64,000 bases of DNA from Caballeronia catudaia (GTDB lineage Bacteria > Pseudomonadota > Gammaproteobacteria > Burkholderiales > Burkholderiaceae): the NCBI RefSeq assembly GCF_001544755.2, contig NZ_FCOF02000003.1:186001-250000 (forward strand). Reading direction: 5' to 3'. The number at the start of each line of letters is the position of its first letter. The stretch's first letter is position 1. Below are positions 1-9,024 of this stretch, in pieces. Both the position numbers and the translations under genes were made by a program. The notes beneath the pieces were generated by a model. That model was not told where the DNA came from. It did no database searches and was given only the letters and a program-made list of their open reading frames with translations.

Positions 1-1375
1 GCGAGCCGAGCGCGCCGTCATGAAAACGCGGCGTCGTGGAGAAAGGCAGATTCTCCTGCACCGTGAAAACATCCGGCGCGCGTTCGATGCGCTCACGCCA
101 TGCCGCGAGTTCCTGCACGCCCGCATCGATACCCGGCGCCTGATCTGCTTGCGCGCCCGGCCATGTCGGCGCGATGAGCGCACTGTCGAGACGCTCGAAG
201 GCTTCGCGGCGTGCGGTTTCCTCGCCGCACCACCATGTCGGCACGGTCGGCAATTCGAGCGCTTCATCGAGCAATGTCTTTGCAAGGCCCGGCAAGAACG
301 CATTGAGCGCGGGCGATTCGGTGAAGCCCGCGCCCGGCACGTTCGACACCATCACGTTGCCCGCGCGCATCACCTGCAAAAGACCCGGTACGCCGATGGT
401 CGAATCCGCGCGCAATTCGACGGGATCGCAAAACGCATCATCGAGACGCCGCAACACTGCATGCACGCGCGACAGGCCAGCCAATGTCTTCAGATAGAGC
501 TTGTCGTGACGCACCGTGAGATCCTTGCCTTCGACGAGCGTCACGCCGAGATAGCGCGCAAGGAACACGTGCTCGAACCACGTTTCGCTGAATGGGCCGG
601 GACTCAGCAACGCGATATGCGGCGCATCGCCCGATGCATCGCTGCGGCCGCCTTCGTCATCGCGCATCGTTTCGCGCGCGCCTTGCGCGATGGTCGCGAT
701 GAGTTGCGAATAGATCGGCGCGAGACGGCTCACGCGCATCGCGCGAAACGGATCGGCGAAAAGGCTCGCGACGATCAGGCGGTTCTCGAGCACATACCCG
801 AGCCCTGAAGGCACTTCCGTGCGATGCGCGATGACCGTCCATGCGCCCGATGGCGCACGCGCGAGATCCACCGCGACGATCTGCAGGAAGCGGCCGAAGG
901 GAGGCATGAAGCCCTTCATCGCGCGCAGATAGCCGGGATGCCCGAACACGAGCGCGCCCGGCAGCAGTCCGCGATGCAGCAGCGTTTGTGGACCGTAGAT
1001 GTCGGCGACGATCGCTTCCATCAGCCGCGCGCGCTGCGCGACGCCGCGCTCGATGACCGCCCACTCGTCCTCGTCGATGATCAACGGCAGCAGATCGAGC
1101 GACCACGCGCGCGGCTTGCCGTTATCGGCATAGACGTTGTACGTGATGTCGTTGTCGCGCACCTGCTGTGCGACGGCCGCCACGCCATCGCCGAGGCGCG
1201 CGATGCCCTGTTCGCCGAGCAGCTCGAAGAAGTGCCGCCAGGGTTCGCGCAACTGGCCCGATGCATCGCGCAGCTCGTCCCAATGTCCCTCGCGCGCCGG
1301 CAGCGTGCGCAGCAGAGCGAGCGCATCGATGCGTGCCGCGGCGGTGTCGAAGGGCAAGGTCGATTGATAAGCCAA
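1..1375 (-). CDS. Circularly permuted ATP-grasp protein, 5' part only (runs off left edge)
   Basis: About 458 codons are visible; the C-terminal part lies outside the window. The translation contains the DUF404/DUF407 core of the circularly permuted ATP-grasp family (for example NVYADNGKPRAWSLDLLP, FGRFLQIVAVDLARAPSG and EVPSGLGYVLENRLI). It also has a loop before an IGVPGLLQVMRAGNVMV block. Family members are predicted to ligate amino acids or peptides; the substrate is unknown. No ATG exists near the 5' end. The frame is open only from the TGA of the preceding gene, and the best start is TTG at 1375, 36 nt after that stop, so the two genes form an operon. In related genomes this protein often carries a C-terminal alpha-E domain; that part cannot be seen here. 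Family confidence is high, the exact start uncertain. Confidence 0.85.
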   Translation of the reverse strand, partial: MAYQSTLPFDTAAARIDALALLRTLPAREGHWDELRDASGQLREPWRHFFELLGEQGIARLGDGVAAVAQQVRDNDITYNVYADNGKPRAWSLDLLPLIIDEDEWAVIERGVAQRARLMEAIVADIYGPQTLLHRGLLPGALVFGHPGYLRAMKGFMPPFGRFLQIVAVDLARAPSGAWTVIAHRTEVPSGLGYVLENRLIVASLFADPFRAMRVSRLAPIYSQLIATIAQGARETMRDDEGGRSDASGDAPHIALLSPGPFSETWFEHVFLARYLGVTLVEGKDLTVRHDKLYLKTLAGLSRVHAVLRRLDDAFCDPVELRADSTIGVPGLLQVMRAGNVMVSNVPGAGFTESPALNAFLPGLAKTLLDEALELPTVPTWWCGEETARREAFERLDSALIAPTWPGAQADQAPGIDAGVQELAAWRERIERAPDVFTVQENLPFSTTPRFHDGALGS

Positions 1376-1411
1376 GGTCGTCCCGGTCTTTATTCGAATG
1401 ATGTTTGCGCT

Positions 1412-4400
1412 TCAACGATAACGCAGGTCGAGCGTGAACGGAAATTCGAGGCTGCGTTCGCGCGCTTCGACCTGCATTGCGCCGGGCGTATGACCCGTCG
1501 CGAAGAAGCGCGCGCGCCTGCGGCTTTCGGCTTCATAGGCATTCACCGGGAAGGTCTGGTAGTTGCGCCCGCCCGGATGCGCGACGTGATACTGGCATCC
1601 GCCGATCGCGCGTCCCGTCCATGTATCGACGATATCGAATGTGAGCGGCGCATGCACGCCGATCGTCGGATGCAGCGCCGCCGCCTGCGACCACGCGCGA
1701 AAACGCACGCCCGCGACGTATTCGCTCACGCGTCCCGTCGGTTGCAACGGCAGCGCCTCGCCGTTCACGGTCACGACATGACGATTGCCGTTCAGGCCGA
1801 GCACGCGCACCTCGAGACGTTCGACCGATGAATCGACAAAACGCACCGTGCCGCCAATGGCCCCCTCTTCGCCCATCACATGCCACGGCTCCAGCGCGTT
1901 GCGGATCGTGAGCGCGATGCCGTTCGTATCGTATGCGCCGACGAGCGGAAAGCGGAACTCGAAGTGCGGCGCGAACCAGCTTCGCTCGAATGCGAAGCCC
2001 GCGTCGCGCAATTCGGCGAGCACGTCGTCGAAGTCCATCTGCACGAAGGTGCCGAGCATGAAGCGGTCATGTATTTCCGTGCCCCAACGCGTGAGGCGCG
2101 CGGTGTAGGGCGTCTCCCAGAATCGCGCAACGAGCGCGCGCAACAGCAATTGCTGCACGAGACTCATGCGCGCATGCGGCGGCATCTCGAAGCCGCGCAA
2201 TTCCAGCAGGCCGAGACGGCCTGTCGGACCATCGGGCGAATACAGCTTGTCGATGCAGAACTCCGCGCGGTGCGTGTTGCCCGTCACGTCGATCAGGACG
2301 TTGCGCAGAATGCGGTCGATGAGCCACGGCGGGACGGTCGCACTGCCGCGTCCGCCGAGCAAGTCGAGTTGACGCTGCAATTCGGCGAATGCTATCTCGA
2401 GCTCGTAGACCTGGTCGTTTCGCGCTTCGTCGACGCGCGGCGCCTGACTCGTCGGCCCGATGAAAAGCCCCGAAAACAGCATCGACAAGGACGGATGGTT
2501 ATGCCAATAAGCGATCAGGCTCGCGAGCAGATCCGGGCGGCGCAGGAACGGACTGTCGGCGGGCGTCGCGCCGCCGAGCACGAAGTGATTGCCGCCGCCG
2601 GTGCCGGTGTGGCGGCCGTCGAGCATGAACTTCTCGGGGCTCAGATACGACTCGTGCGCCACGCCGTAGAGAAACTCGGTGTGCTCGACCAGGTCGTTCC
2701 AGTTCGCCGCCGGATGAATGTTGACTTCGATCACGCCAGGGTCGGGCGTCACCTGGAGCATCTTCAGACGCGCATCGCGAGGCGGCGGATAACCTTCGAC
2801 GATCACGGGAATGCCGAGGTCGGCAGCGGTCGCTTCGACGGCGGCCAGGAGATCGAGATAGTCATCGAGCGCGGCGAGCGGGGGCATGAACACGTGCATG
2901 AGCTTGTTGCCGTTGCCGTGCTTGTCGAGTGCAGCGGCTTCCGCTTGCGGACCGGCCGCGCGCGCCGGGTCGCGCGCCTCCACGCATACCGCCGTGCGCG
3001 CGGTCCAGTTGGCCGACTCGCCACGCTCCGGCACGCGCTCCCGCGACGCGCCGGGCGCTGTGCCCGCGTATCGCGTCGCGCTCGCGGTCGCGGTCGCGGT
3101 CGCGCTCGCGCTCGCATCGGCATTTTGCATGCGTGATGCAACATCCAGATCCGCATATTGCATGCGTAATTCAGTCGCGGTGCGCAACGGCGCCGACGGA
3201 CCGAACGGATCGTGTGCGTGCTGCCAGGGATAATCGTCCTCCGACACCCACGGCAGCGAGTCGAGCGGCAGGCGATAGCCCATCGGCGAATCGCCGGGAA
3301 CCAGATACATGCGCTCGTCGCGGAAGAACCACGGCCCGCTCACCCAGCCCGGCTCCGCCGCGGGGTCATCCTCGCGCGCGATCGGCAGCGCATAGCCCGT
3401 GACGGACGGCAGGCCCGCATCGAACACGCGGCGCAGGCGCGCGCGTTCGAGCTCGTCGTCGAGGCGCGAATCGAACGGATCGACATTCACCGGCAAGCGG
3501 CGCTCGCGCCACAGGTAGTACCACGTGTCTTCGTATGCCGGTTCAATGAATTTTGCATTCAAAGACAGCTTGCCCGCGAGATGGCGAATGAAGCGCGCGG
3601 CGTCGTCCGCCGTGTATGACGCGGGTTGCCGCTCATCCGCGAAAAGCGAGGGATCGTGCCAGCACGGTTCCCCGTCCGCGCGCCAGAACAGCGACAGCGC
3701 CCAGCGCGGCAATTGCTCGCCCGGATACCACTTCCCCTGTCCGATGTGCAGAAAGCCATTCACGCCGTACTGCGCGCGCAGCTTGTCCATCAGTGATACG
3801 GCGTAGGCGCGCTTCGTCGGGCCGAGCGCGTCGGTGTTCCATTCGGGCTCGTCGCGGTCGCGCACCGATACGTAAGTCGGCTCGCCGCCCATTGTCAGGC
3901 GCACGTCCGATGCGCTGAGCTGCGCGTCCACCTGCTCGCCCATGCGCAGCACCGCGCTCCAGTCCTGCTCGCTGTACGGTTTCGTCACGCGCGGCGTTTC
4001 GAGCACGCGCTCGATCGACATCGTGTGAACGAATTCCACTTCGCACTTCTCGACCGCGCCGGAGACGGGCGCCGCGCTGTCTGGCTCCGGCGTGCACGCG
4101 ACCGGAATATGTCCTTCGCCCGCGAGCAAACCCGAGGTCGGATCGAAGCCGATCCAGCCCGCGCCCGGCAGGAACACTTCGCACCACGCGTGCAAATCGG
4201 TGAAGTCGACTTCCGTGCCGCTCGGGCCGTCGAGCGATTTGGCGTCCGGTGCGAGTTGCAGGAGATAGCCCGACACGAAGCGGGCTGCCAGACCGAGATG
4301 ACGCAGCGTCTCGACGAGCAGCCAGGCCGAATCGCGGCATGAGCCCGCCGCGTTTTCGAGCGTTTCCTCCGGCGTCTGCACACCGGGTTCCATGCGAATC

Positions 4401-4876
4401 AGATAGCGGATTTCGTCCGCCAGGCGCTGATTGAGTTCGACGAAAAAATCGATGGTCGTGCGCGGCGTCCGGTCGATACTTTCGACGAATGCCGCAAAAC
4501 GCGGCGTCGGTTCGCGCTTGACCATGTAGGGCGCGAGATCGTGCAGCAATTCGGGCGCATAGCTGAACGGGAACGTCTGGGCGGCCGGTTCGAGAAAGAA
4601 GTCGAACGGGTTATAAACCGCCATTTCGGCGACGAGATCCACCGTCACCTTGAATTCGCTCGTTTTCTCGGGAAAAACCAGGCGCGCCTGATAGTTCGCG
4701 AACGCATCCTGCTGCCAGTTGATGAAATGATCGTCAGGCTCGACACGCATCGAATATGACACGATCGGCGTGCGGCAATGCGGCGCGGGCCGCAGACGCA
4801 CGACTTGCGGCGACAGGCCGACGAGCCGGTCGTATTGATAATGCGTGACATGGTTCAATGCAACACGAATGGACAC
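1412..4876 (-). CDS. Transglutaminase-like/DUF2126 protein
   Basis: This 1154-residue protein starts at GTG, with AAAGGAG six bases upstream. Residues 1 to about 290 form a bacterial transglutaminase N-terminal domain plus core. The catalytic Cys lies in GSCRDSAWLLVETL, the His in DLHAWCEVFLPGAGW and the Asp in GFDPTSG. From about residue 310 to the end it matches DUF2126, with GEPTYVSVRD near the start and GGGNHFVLGG in the core. Between about residues 575 and 660 a low-complexity linker contains alternating Ala/Ser/Thr encoded by a hexanucleotide repeat. Family knowledge: such proteins are encoded with ATP-grasp and alpha-E proteins in predicted peptide-ligation systems, with the transglutaminase fold probably acting as a protease or amidase. 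It is the first gene of the operon with the ATP-grasp gene at the left edge. The substrate is unknown. Confidence 0.93.
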   Translation of the reverse strand: MSIRVALNHVTHYQYDRLVGLSPQVVRLRPAPHCRTPIVSYSMRVEPDDHFINWQQDAFANYQARLVFPEKTSEFKVTVDLVAEMAVYNPFDFFLEPAAQTFPFSYAPELLHDLAPYMVKREPTPRFAAFVESIDRTPRTTIDFFVELNQRLADEIRYLIRMEPGVQTPEETLENAAGSCRDSAWLLVETLRHLGLAARFVSGYLLQLAPDAKSLDGPSGTEVDFTDLHAWCEVFLPGAGWIGFDPTSGLLAGEGHIPVACTPEPDSAAPVSGAVEKCEVEFVHTMSIERVLETPRVTKPYSEQDWSAVLRMGEQVDAQLSASDVRLTMGGEPTYVSVRDRDEPEWNTDALGPTKRAYAVSLMDKLRAQYGVNGFLHIGQGKWYPGEQLPRWALSLFWRADGEPCWHDPSLFADERQPASYTADDAARFIRHLAGKLSLNAKFIEPAYEDTWYYLWRERRLPVNVDPFDSRLDDELERARLRRVFDAGLPSVTGYALPIAREDDPAAEPGWVSGPWFFRDERMYLVPGDSPMGYRLPLDSLPWVSEDDYPWQHAHDPFGPSAPLRTATELRMQYADLDVASRMQNADASASATATATASATRYAGTAPGASRERVPERGESANWTARTAVCVEARDPARAAGPQAEAAALDKHGNGNKLMHVFMPPLAALDDYLDLLAAVEATAADLGIPVIVEGYPPPRDARLKMLQVTPDPGVIEVNIHPAANWNDLVEHTEFLYGVAHESYLSPEKFMLDGRHTGTGGGNHFVLGGATPADSPFLRRPDLLASLIAYWHNHPSLSMLFSGLFIGPTSQAPRVDEARNDQVYELEIAFAELQRQLDLLGGRGSATVPPWLIDRILRNVLIDVTGNTHRAEFCIDKLYSPDGPTGRLGLLELRGFEMPPHARMSLVQQLLLRALVARFWETPYTARLTRWGTEIHDRFMLGTFVQMDFDDVLAELRDAGFAFERSWFAPHFEFRFPLVGAYDTNGIALTIRNALEPWHVMGEEGAIGGTVRFVDSSVERLEVRVLGLNGNRHVVTVNGEALPLQPTGRVSEYVAGVRFRAWSQAAALHPTIGVHAPLTFDIVDTWTGRAIGGCQYHVAHPGGRNYQTFPVNAYEAESRRRARFFATGHTPGAMQVEARERSLEFPFTLDLRYR
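3075..3120 (-). repeat. In-frame hexanucleotide repeat inside the DUF2126 gene
   Basis: About seven near-perfect units of GCGGTC or GCGCTC in tandem encode an alternating Ala-Ser/Ala-Thr stretch in the linker of the transglutaminase/DUF2126 protein. Because the unit is six bases, slippage would change linker length without breaking the frame. Confidence 0.8.
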
Positions 4877-5007
4877 ACCCGACTCCTTTGTTCAATTGAC
4901 GCCGTGGCTCGCGACATGAAAACGCGATCTTGCCGCGGCACGATGCTTGCACTGCACGACAGCGCGTGCACGGAACATTCCGCGATCCCACCTCTACCGG
5001 CCACACG

Positions 5008-6093
5008 ATGAAAACCTTTCACTGCAACCGCTGCAATCAGTTGGTGTTCTTCGAAAACACGCATTGCGAAAAGTGCGGCGCGCAGCTTGGCTACGTGCCC
5101 GAAATCAATCAGATCAGTGCGTTCGAGGAAACCGGCGACGGCCGCTGGCGCAGCCTTCATCCGCTCGCCAAGGATTCGTTGTATCGGCCGTGCCGCAACT
5201 ACGCGGTCGAAAACGTGTGCAACTGGGTCGTGCCCGCGCCCAACGATACGTCCGATACTGCCGATTCATCCGATAGGCTTTGCCGCTCCTGTGAATTGAC
5301 GAGCACCATTCCCAACCTCTCGAATCCTGATAACCGCCTCTACTGGTATCGCATAGAGAGCGCCAAGCGCCGCCTTCTCTACACGTTCGCGGAACTGGGC
5401 CTGCCCGTGGCGTCGCGTCAGGAAGATCCCGAGCACGGCCTCGAATTCCAGTTTCTCGAAGGCGATGCGCAAGGCCACGGCGTGATGACGGGTCATAACG
5501 ACGGCATCATCACGCTCAACATTGCCGAAGCCGACGATGCGCATCGCGAGCAAACACGTTCCGCGCTGCACGAGCCGTATCGCACGCTGCTCGGCCATCT
5601 TCGCCATGAATCGGGGCACTATTTTTTCGACCGCCTGATCGCCGACACCGGGCGCATTGCGCCGTTTCGCACCGCATTCGGCGACGAACAAGCCGACTAT
5701 GCCGCCGCGCTCGATCGTCACTACAAGGAAGGCCCGCCTGCCCGATGGGAAGACAACTTCATCAGCGCCTATGCCACGATGCATCCGTGGGAGGACTGGG
5801 CGGAAACGTGGGCGCATTACCTGCATATCGTCGATACGCTCGACACCGCGATTTCGTGCGGCCTCGTGCTCGTGCCCGATAGCCCACACGAGCCCACGCT
5901 CACCGACCAGACACCTATCGAGGAAACCACGTTCGATAACCTGATGAACCGCTGGTTTCCGCTCACGTATGTGCTCAACAGCCTGAACCGCAGCCTCGGC
6001 ATGCCGGACGGTTATCCGTTCGCGCTGGCGCCTGCCGTCATCGACAAACTGCGCTTCGTTCATCGCGTGGTCACGGCGGCGGCCAAACGCTGA
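5008..6093 (+). CDS. Zinc-ribbon putative zinc metallopeptidase
   Basis: This 361-residue cytoplasmic protein has no signal peptide. The N-terminus is a zinc ribbon (CNRCN at residue 6 and CEKCG around 21), followed by further Cys pairs (CRNY...VCNW and LCRSCEL) around residues 65-100. The middle holds HLRHESGHYFF, an HExxH-type zinc-protease motif, with further acidic and His residues in WEDWAETWAHYLH, which may supply the third zinc ligand. This fits the putative zinc-binding metallopeptidase family (PF15887-like). ATG at 5008 is chosen because it begins directly with the zinc ribbon; upstream in-frame codons look like non-coding sequence. It diverges from the transglutaminase gene and converges on the alpha-E gene with an 8-base gap, so it lies between the two ligase modules. 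Its target is unknown. Confidence 0.85.
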   Translation: MKTFHCNRCNQLVFFENTHCEKCGAQLGYVPEINQISAFEETGDGRWRSLHPLAKDSLYRPCRNYAVENVCNWVVPAPNDTSDTADSSDRLCRSCELTSTIPNLSNPDNRLYWYRIESAKRRLLYTFAELGLPVASRQEDPEHGLEFQFLEGDAQGHGVMTGHNDGIITLNIAEADDAHREQTRSALHEPYRTLLGHLRHESGHYFFDRLIADTGRIAPFRTAFGDEQADYAAALDRHYKEGPPARWEDNFISAYATMHPWEDWAETWAHYLHIVDTLDTAISCGLVLVPDSPHEPTLTDQTPIEETTFDNLMNRWFPLTYVLNSLNRSLGMPDGYPFALAPAVIDKLRFVHRVVTAAAKR

Positions 6094-6101
6094 GCGCGCG
6101 C

Positions 6102-7118
6102 TCAACCGTTGCCTTGCGTCTGCGTCTGCGTTTGCGTCTGCGTCTGCGTTTGCTCCGGCGCGGCAGGCGCTTCCGGCGCAATCGGCAATAGAAACTCGCG
6201 GCTCACGCGGCTCGCGAGATCGTTCACGCGCGCCAGGAAATTCACGAGATAAGCGTGCAGTCCGCCTCGCAGAATGTCGACGATGTGCCCGTTCTTCAAT
6301 TCCGCGCTCAGATGCGCCGCGAGCCGCGCCGCGTCCGTATCGCGCCCTTTCGTCACGTGGCCGATCAACTGCTCCACTTCCGCAATGCTGGCCGCCAGCG
6401 AACGGGGCCAGTCGCCATAAAGAATCAGCAGGCCCGCGACACGCTCCGGTGTGATGACATCGCGATAGACTCGCCGATACACCTCCAGACCTGATACTGA
6501 ACCCAGCACCGCAACCCAATGGTGATAATCGAACGGTTGTGCCGAAGTATCGGCACGTTGCTCCATCATTTCGAATTTCACGTCGAGAATGCGGGCCGTA
6601 TTGTCCGCGCGTTCAATAAAGGTCCCGAGGCGCATGAAATAGAACGCATCGTCTTTCACGAGCGTGCCTAGCTGCACGCCACGCGACAGATGCGAGCGGA
6701 ACTTCACCCATTCGAAGAAGGCATAAGGCTCGCGCTCGAGAATGCCGTCGGCGAGCATGCGCTGACAATCGAGCCAGGTCGTATTGAGCGATTCCCATAG
6801 CTCGCTATTAGTGGAACTGCGCACGGCTCGCGCGTTCTCGCGCGCGGCGCGCAGGCAACTGACGATCGACGACGGGTTCGTCAGATCGCGCGCCATGAAG
6901 TCGATCACCTCGCGGCTTTTCATGCCGTGATGCGCGGCCGAATAGATGCCGCTCAACTCCGATATCGACAGCATCGCGCGCCAGCCCAGCTCCGCGTATT
7001 CATCGGATTGCGGTAAAAGCGAGAGCTGATAAGTCGCATCGAGCATCCGGGCGGTGTTTTCAGCGCGTTCGGTATAGCGCGCCATCCAGAAAAGATGATC
7101 CGCGGTACGGCTCAGCAT
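6102..7118 (-). CDS. Alpha-E domain protein (DUF403)
   Basis: This 338-residue protein is all-helical and begins MLSRTADHLFWMARYTERAE, the signature start of the alpha-E (DUF403) family. It continues with ARMLDATYQLSLLP and a second helical repeat, GTFIERADNTARILDVKFEMM. The family accompanies circularly permuted ATP-grasp proteins and transglutaminases in a predicted peptide-synthesis system; its own activity is unknown. The C-terminus after about residue 320 is a Gln-Thr tandem (six QT units) encoded by a hexanucleotide repeat, apparently a disordered tail. The gene lies 51 bases downstream of the ATP-grasp gene on the same strand and is very probably co-transcribed with it. Confidence 0.93.
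   Translation of the reverse strand: MLSRTADHLFWMARYTERAENTARMLDATYQLSLLPQSDEYAELGWRAMLSISELSGIYSAAHHGMKSREVIDFMARDLTNPSSIVSCLRAARENARAVRSSTNSELWESLNTTWLDCQRMLADGILEREPYAFFEWVKFRSHLSRGVQLGTLVKDDAFYFMRLGTFIERADNTARILDVKFEMMEQRADTSAQPFDYHHWVAVLGSVSGLEVYRRVYRDVITPERVAGLLILYGDWPRSLAASIAEVEQLIGHVTKGRDTDAARLAAHLSAELKNGHIVDILRGGLHAYLVNFLARVNDLASRVSREFLLPIAPEAPAAPEQTQTQTQTQTQTQGNG
6115..6153 (-). repeat. CAGACG/CAAACG hexamer tandem encoding a Gln-Thr tail
   Basis: Six hexanucleotide units in tandem at the 3' end of the alpha-E gene encode a (QT)n tail just before the terminal GNG residues. As in the DUF2126 gene, the unit length preserves frame, so copy-number change would only lengthen or shorten the tail. 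Confidence 0.8.
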
Positions 7119-7169
7119 GGGTCTTCCCGATTTGTTTGTCGTTGTCGTCAGAGCGGCTATGAATGTTTT

Positions 7170-8642
7170 CTAGCGCTCCAGTACCCACGTGTCCTTCGTG
7201 CCGCCGCCCTGCGACGAATTCACGACGAGCGACCCTTCCCGCAGCGCGACGCGCGTCAGGCCGCCCGGCACCATTCGCACTTCGGTTCCCGACAGCACGA
7301 AGGGACGCAGATCGATATGACGCGGCGCAATGCCCGCCTCCACATAAGTGGGACATGTGGAAAGCGCGAGCGTCGGTTGCGCGATGTATTTCTCCGGATG
7401 CGCTTCGAGCACCGCGCGGAATCCGGCGATCTGCGCCGCCGTCGACGCTGGGCCGACTAGCATGCCATAACCGCCCGCGCCATGCGTCTCCTTGACGACG
7501 AGCTCGGGCAAATGATCGAGCACGTATGCGAGATCATCGGGCTTGCGGCACATCCATGTGGGCACGTTGTTCAGAATCGGCTCTTCGCCGAGATAGAAAC
7601 GCACCATGTCCGGTACGTAGGGATAAATCGACTTATCATCGGCGATGCCGGTGCCCACTGCATTGCACAACGCGACATTGCCTGCCCGATACGCGCCGAT
7701 CAATCCGGGCACACCGAGCGCCGAATCGGGGCGGAACACGTGCGGATCGAGAAAGTCGTCGTCGATTCGGCGATAGATCACGTCGACGCGCTGCGGCCCC
7801 TGTGTCGTTCGCATATACAGGTATTCGTTTTCGACGAAGAGATCCTGCCCTTCGACGAGCTCGACGCCCATCTGCTGCGCAAGAAAAGCGTGCTCGAAAT
7901 ACGCCGAGTTATACATGCCCGGCGTCATCACGACGATGGTCGGATTTTCGGCGGCGGCAGGCGCGGCCGCGCGCAACGTGTCGAGCAGCAAGTCCGGATA
8001 ATGCGCGACCGGCGCGACGCGATTGCGTGCGAATAGATCGGGAAAAAGCCGCATCATCATCTTGCGATTTTCGAGCATGTACGAGACGCCCGACGGTACG
8101 CGCAGGTTGTCTTCGAGCACATAGAACTCGCCCTGTCCCGCACGCACGATATCGATGCCGGCGATATGCGCATAGATATCGCGGACGACATCGACGCCGC
8201 GCATCTCCGGACGATACTGCGCGTTGCCGAGAATCTGCGCCTCGGGAATGATGCTCGCGCGAATGATGTCCTGCTCGTGATAGATGTCGTGAATGAACCG
8301 GTTCAGCGCATTCACGCGCTGCCGCAGTCCGCGCTCGAGTGCGCGCCATTCGTCGGCGGGAAAGATGCGCGGAATGACATCGAAGGGAATCGTGCGCTCG
8401 GGAATGATGCCGGGCAGGTCGCTCGTTCCATACACCGCGAATGTGATGCCGACGCGCCGGAAGTTGAGATCTGCTTCAGCGCGCTTGATATCGATCTGTT
8501 GATCGTTCTGCACGGAAAGCCAGGTCATGAAGTCGCGGTAATGCGTGCGCGGATCGCCCACGCCGCGAAACGCCGCCGCCGGCAAGCCATGCGCCTCCAG
8601 ATCGCTGCGCTCGAACATCTCGTTGAAGAATGCTTGCGTCAT
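7170..8642 (-). CDS. Circularly permuted type 2 ATP-grasp protein
   Basis: This 490-residue protein matches the stand-alone DUF404/DUF407 ATP-grasp family. Typical blocks include GITFAVYGTSDLPGIIPERT, a helical region ending DIYHEQDII, REDNLRVPSG-type sequence (LEDNLRVPSGVSYMLENR), YRRIDDDFLDPHVF and KETHGAGGYGMLVGP near the nucleotide site. ATG at 8642 is preferred over an upstream in-frame ATG because GGAAGA precedes it by six bases and the protein then begins MTQAFFNEMFE, as usual for the family. It is the first gene of a pair with the alpha-E gene. It is a paralogue of the ATP-grasp gene at the left edge, so two versions of the same module lie within 9 kb. Confidence 0.93.
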   Translation of the reverse strand: MTQAFFNEMFERSDLEAHGLPAAAFRGVGDPRTHYRDFMTWLSVQNDQQIDIKRAEADLNFRRVGITFAVYGTSDLPGIIPERTIPFDVIPRIFPADEWRALERGLRQRVNALNRFIHDIYHEQDIIRASIIPEAQILGNAQYRPEMRGVDVVRDIYAHIAGIDIVRAGQGEFYVLEDNLRVPSGVSYMLENRKMMMRLFPDLFARNRVAPVAHYPDLLLDTLRAAAPAAAENPTIVVMTPGMYNSAYFEHAFLAQQMGVELVEGQDLFVENEYLYMRTTQGPQRVDVIYRRIDDDFLDPHVFRPDSALGVPGLIGAYRAGNVALCNAVGTGIADDKSIYPYVPDMVRFYLGEEPILNNVPTWMCRKPDDLAYVLDHLPELVVKETHGAGGYGMLVGPASTAAQIAGFRAVLEAHPEKYIAQPTLALSTCPTYVEAGIAPRHIDLRPFVLSGTEVRMVPGGLTRVALREGSLVVNSSQGGGTKDTWVLER

Positions 8643-9024
8643 AGCCGGTCTTCCAAATGAAGTGCATGTGGTGGCGATTCCCGTCGCTCGTATTTCTGGC
8701 CGCACTCGCAAGACGCTTCAATAGCCCGAACCACCCGGCGTATCCCCGATCCGGATACGTCGACAGGCAACCTCGAAGCATTGCGCGGGCAGCCCAGTAT
8801 CGAATGAAAAAGCAACTTCAATGCCAATGTTATGAGCGATTCGTCTCCTTGTAAAACCAGCGTTCGAGGCGGCGTGATCCTCAGTGCCTGCACCAAAACC
8901 GCGCATGCCTGGAGCGATCTGCACATTCGGTGTATAGGCTCGATGCTGCACGACGGTGCGCGAGTTTCAGATCCGCGTGGCCACGCCGGTATCATAGGCG
9001 TCTTCCCGCACGTCACACACGCCC
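8643..9024. other. Intergenic region between divergent ATP-grasp and yceH genes
   Basis: This 382-base stretch separates two divergent transcription units and should hold both promoters. I see no open frame with coding character, no strong hairpin and no recognisable operator. Confidence 0.6.

Noticed and set aside
3075..3120. Phase variation by hexanucleotide slippage
   Set aside because: The unit is six bases, a multiple of three, so on/off switching by frameshift is not possible; only length variation remains.
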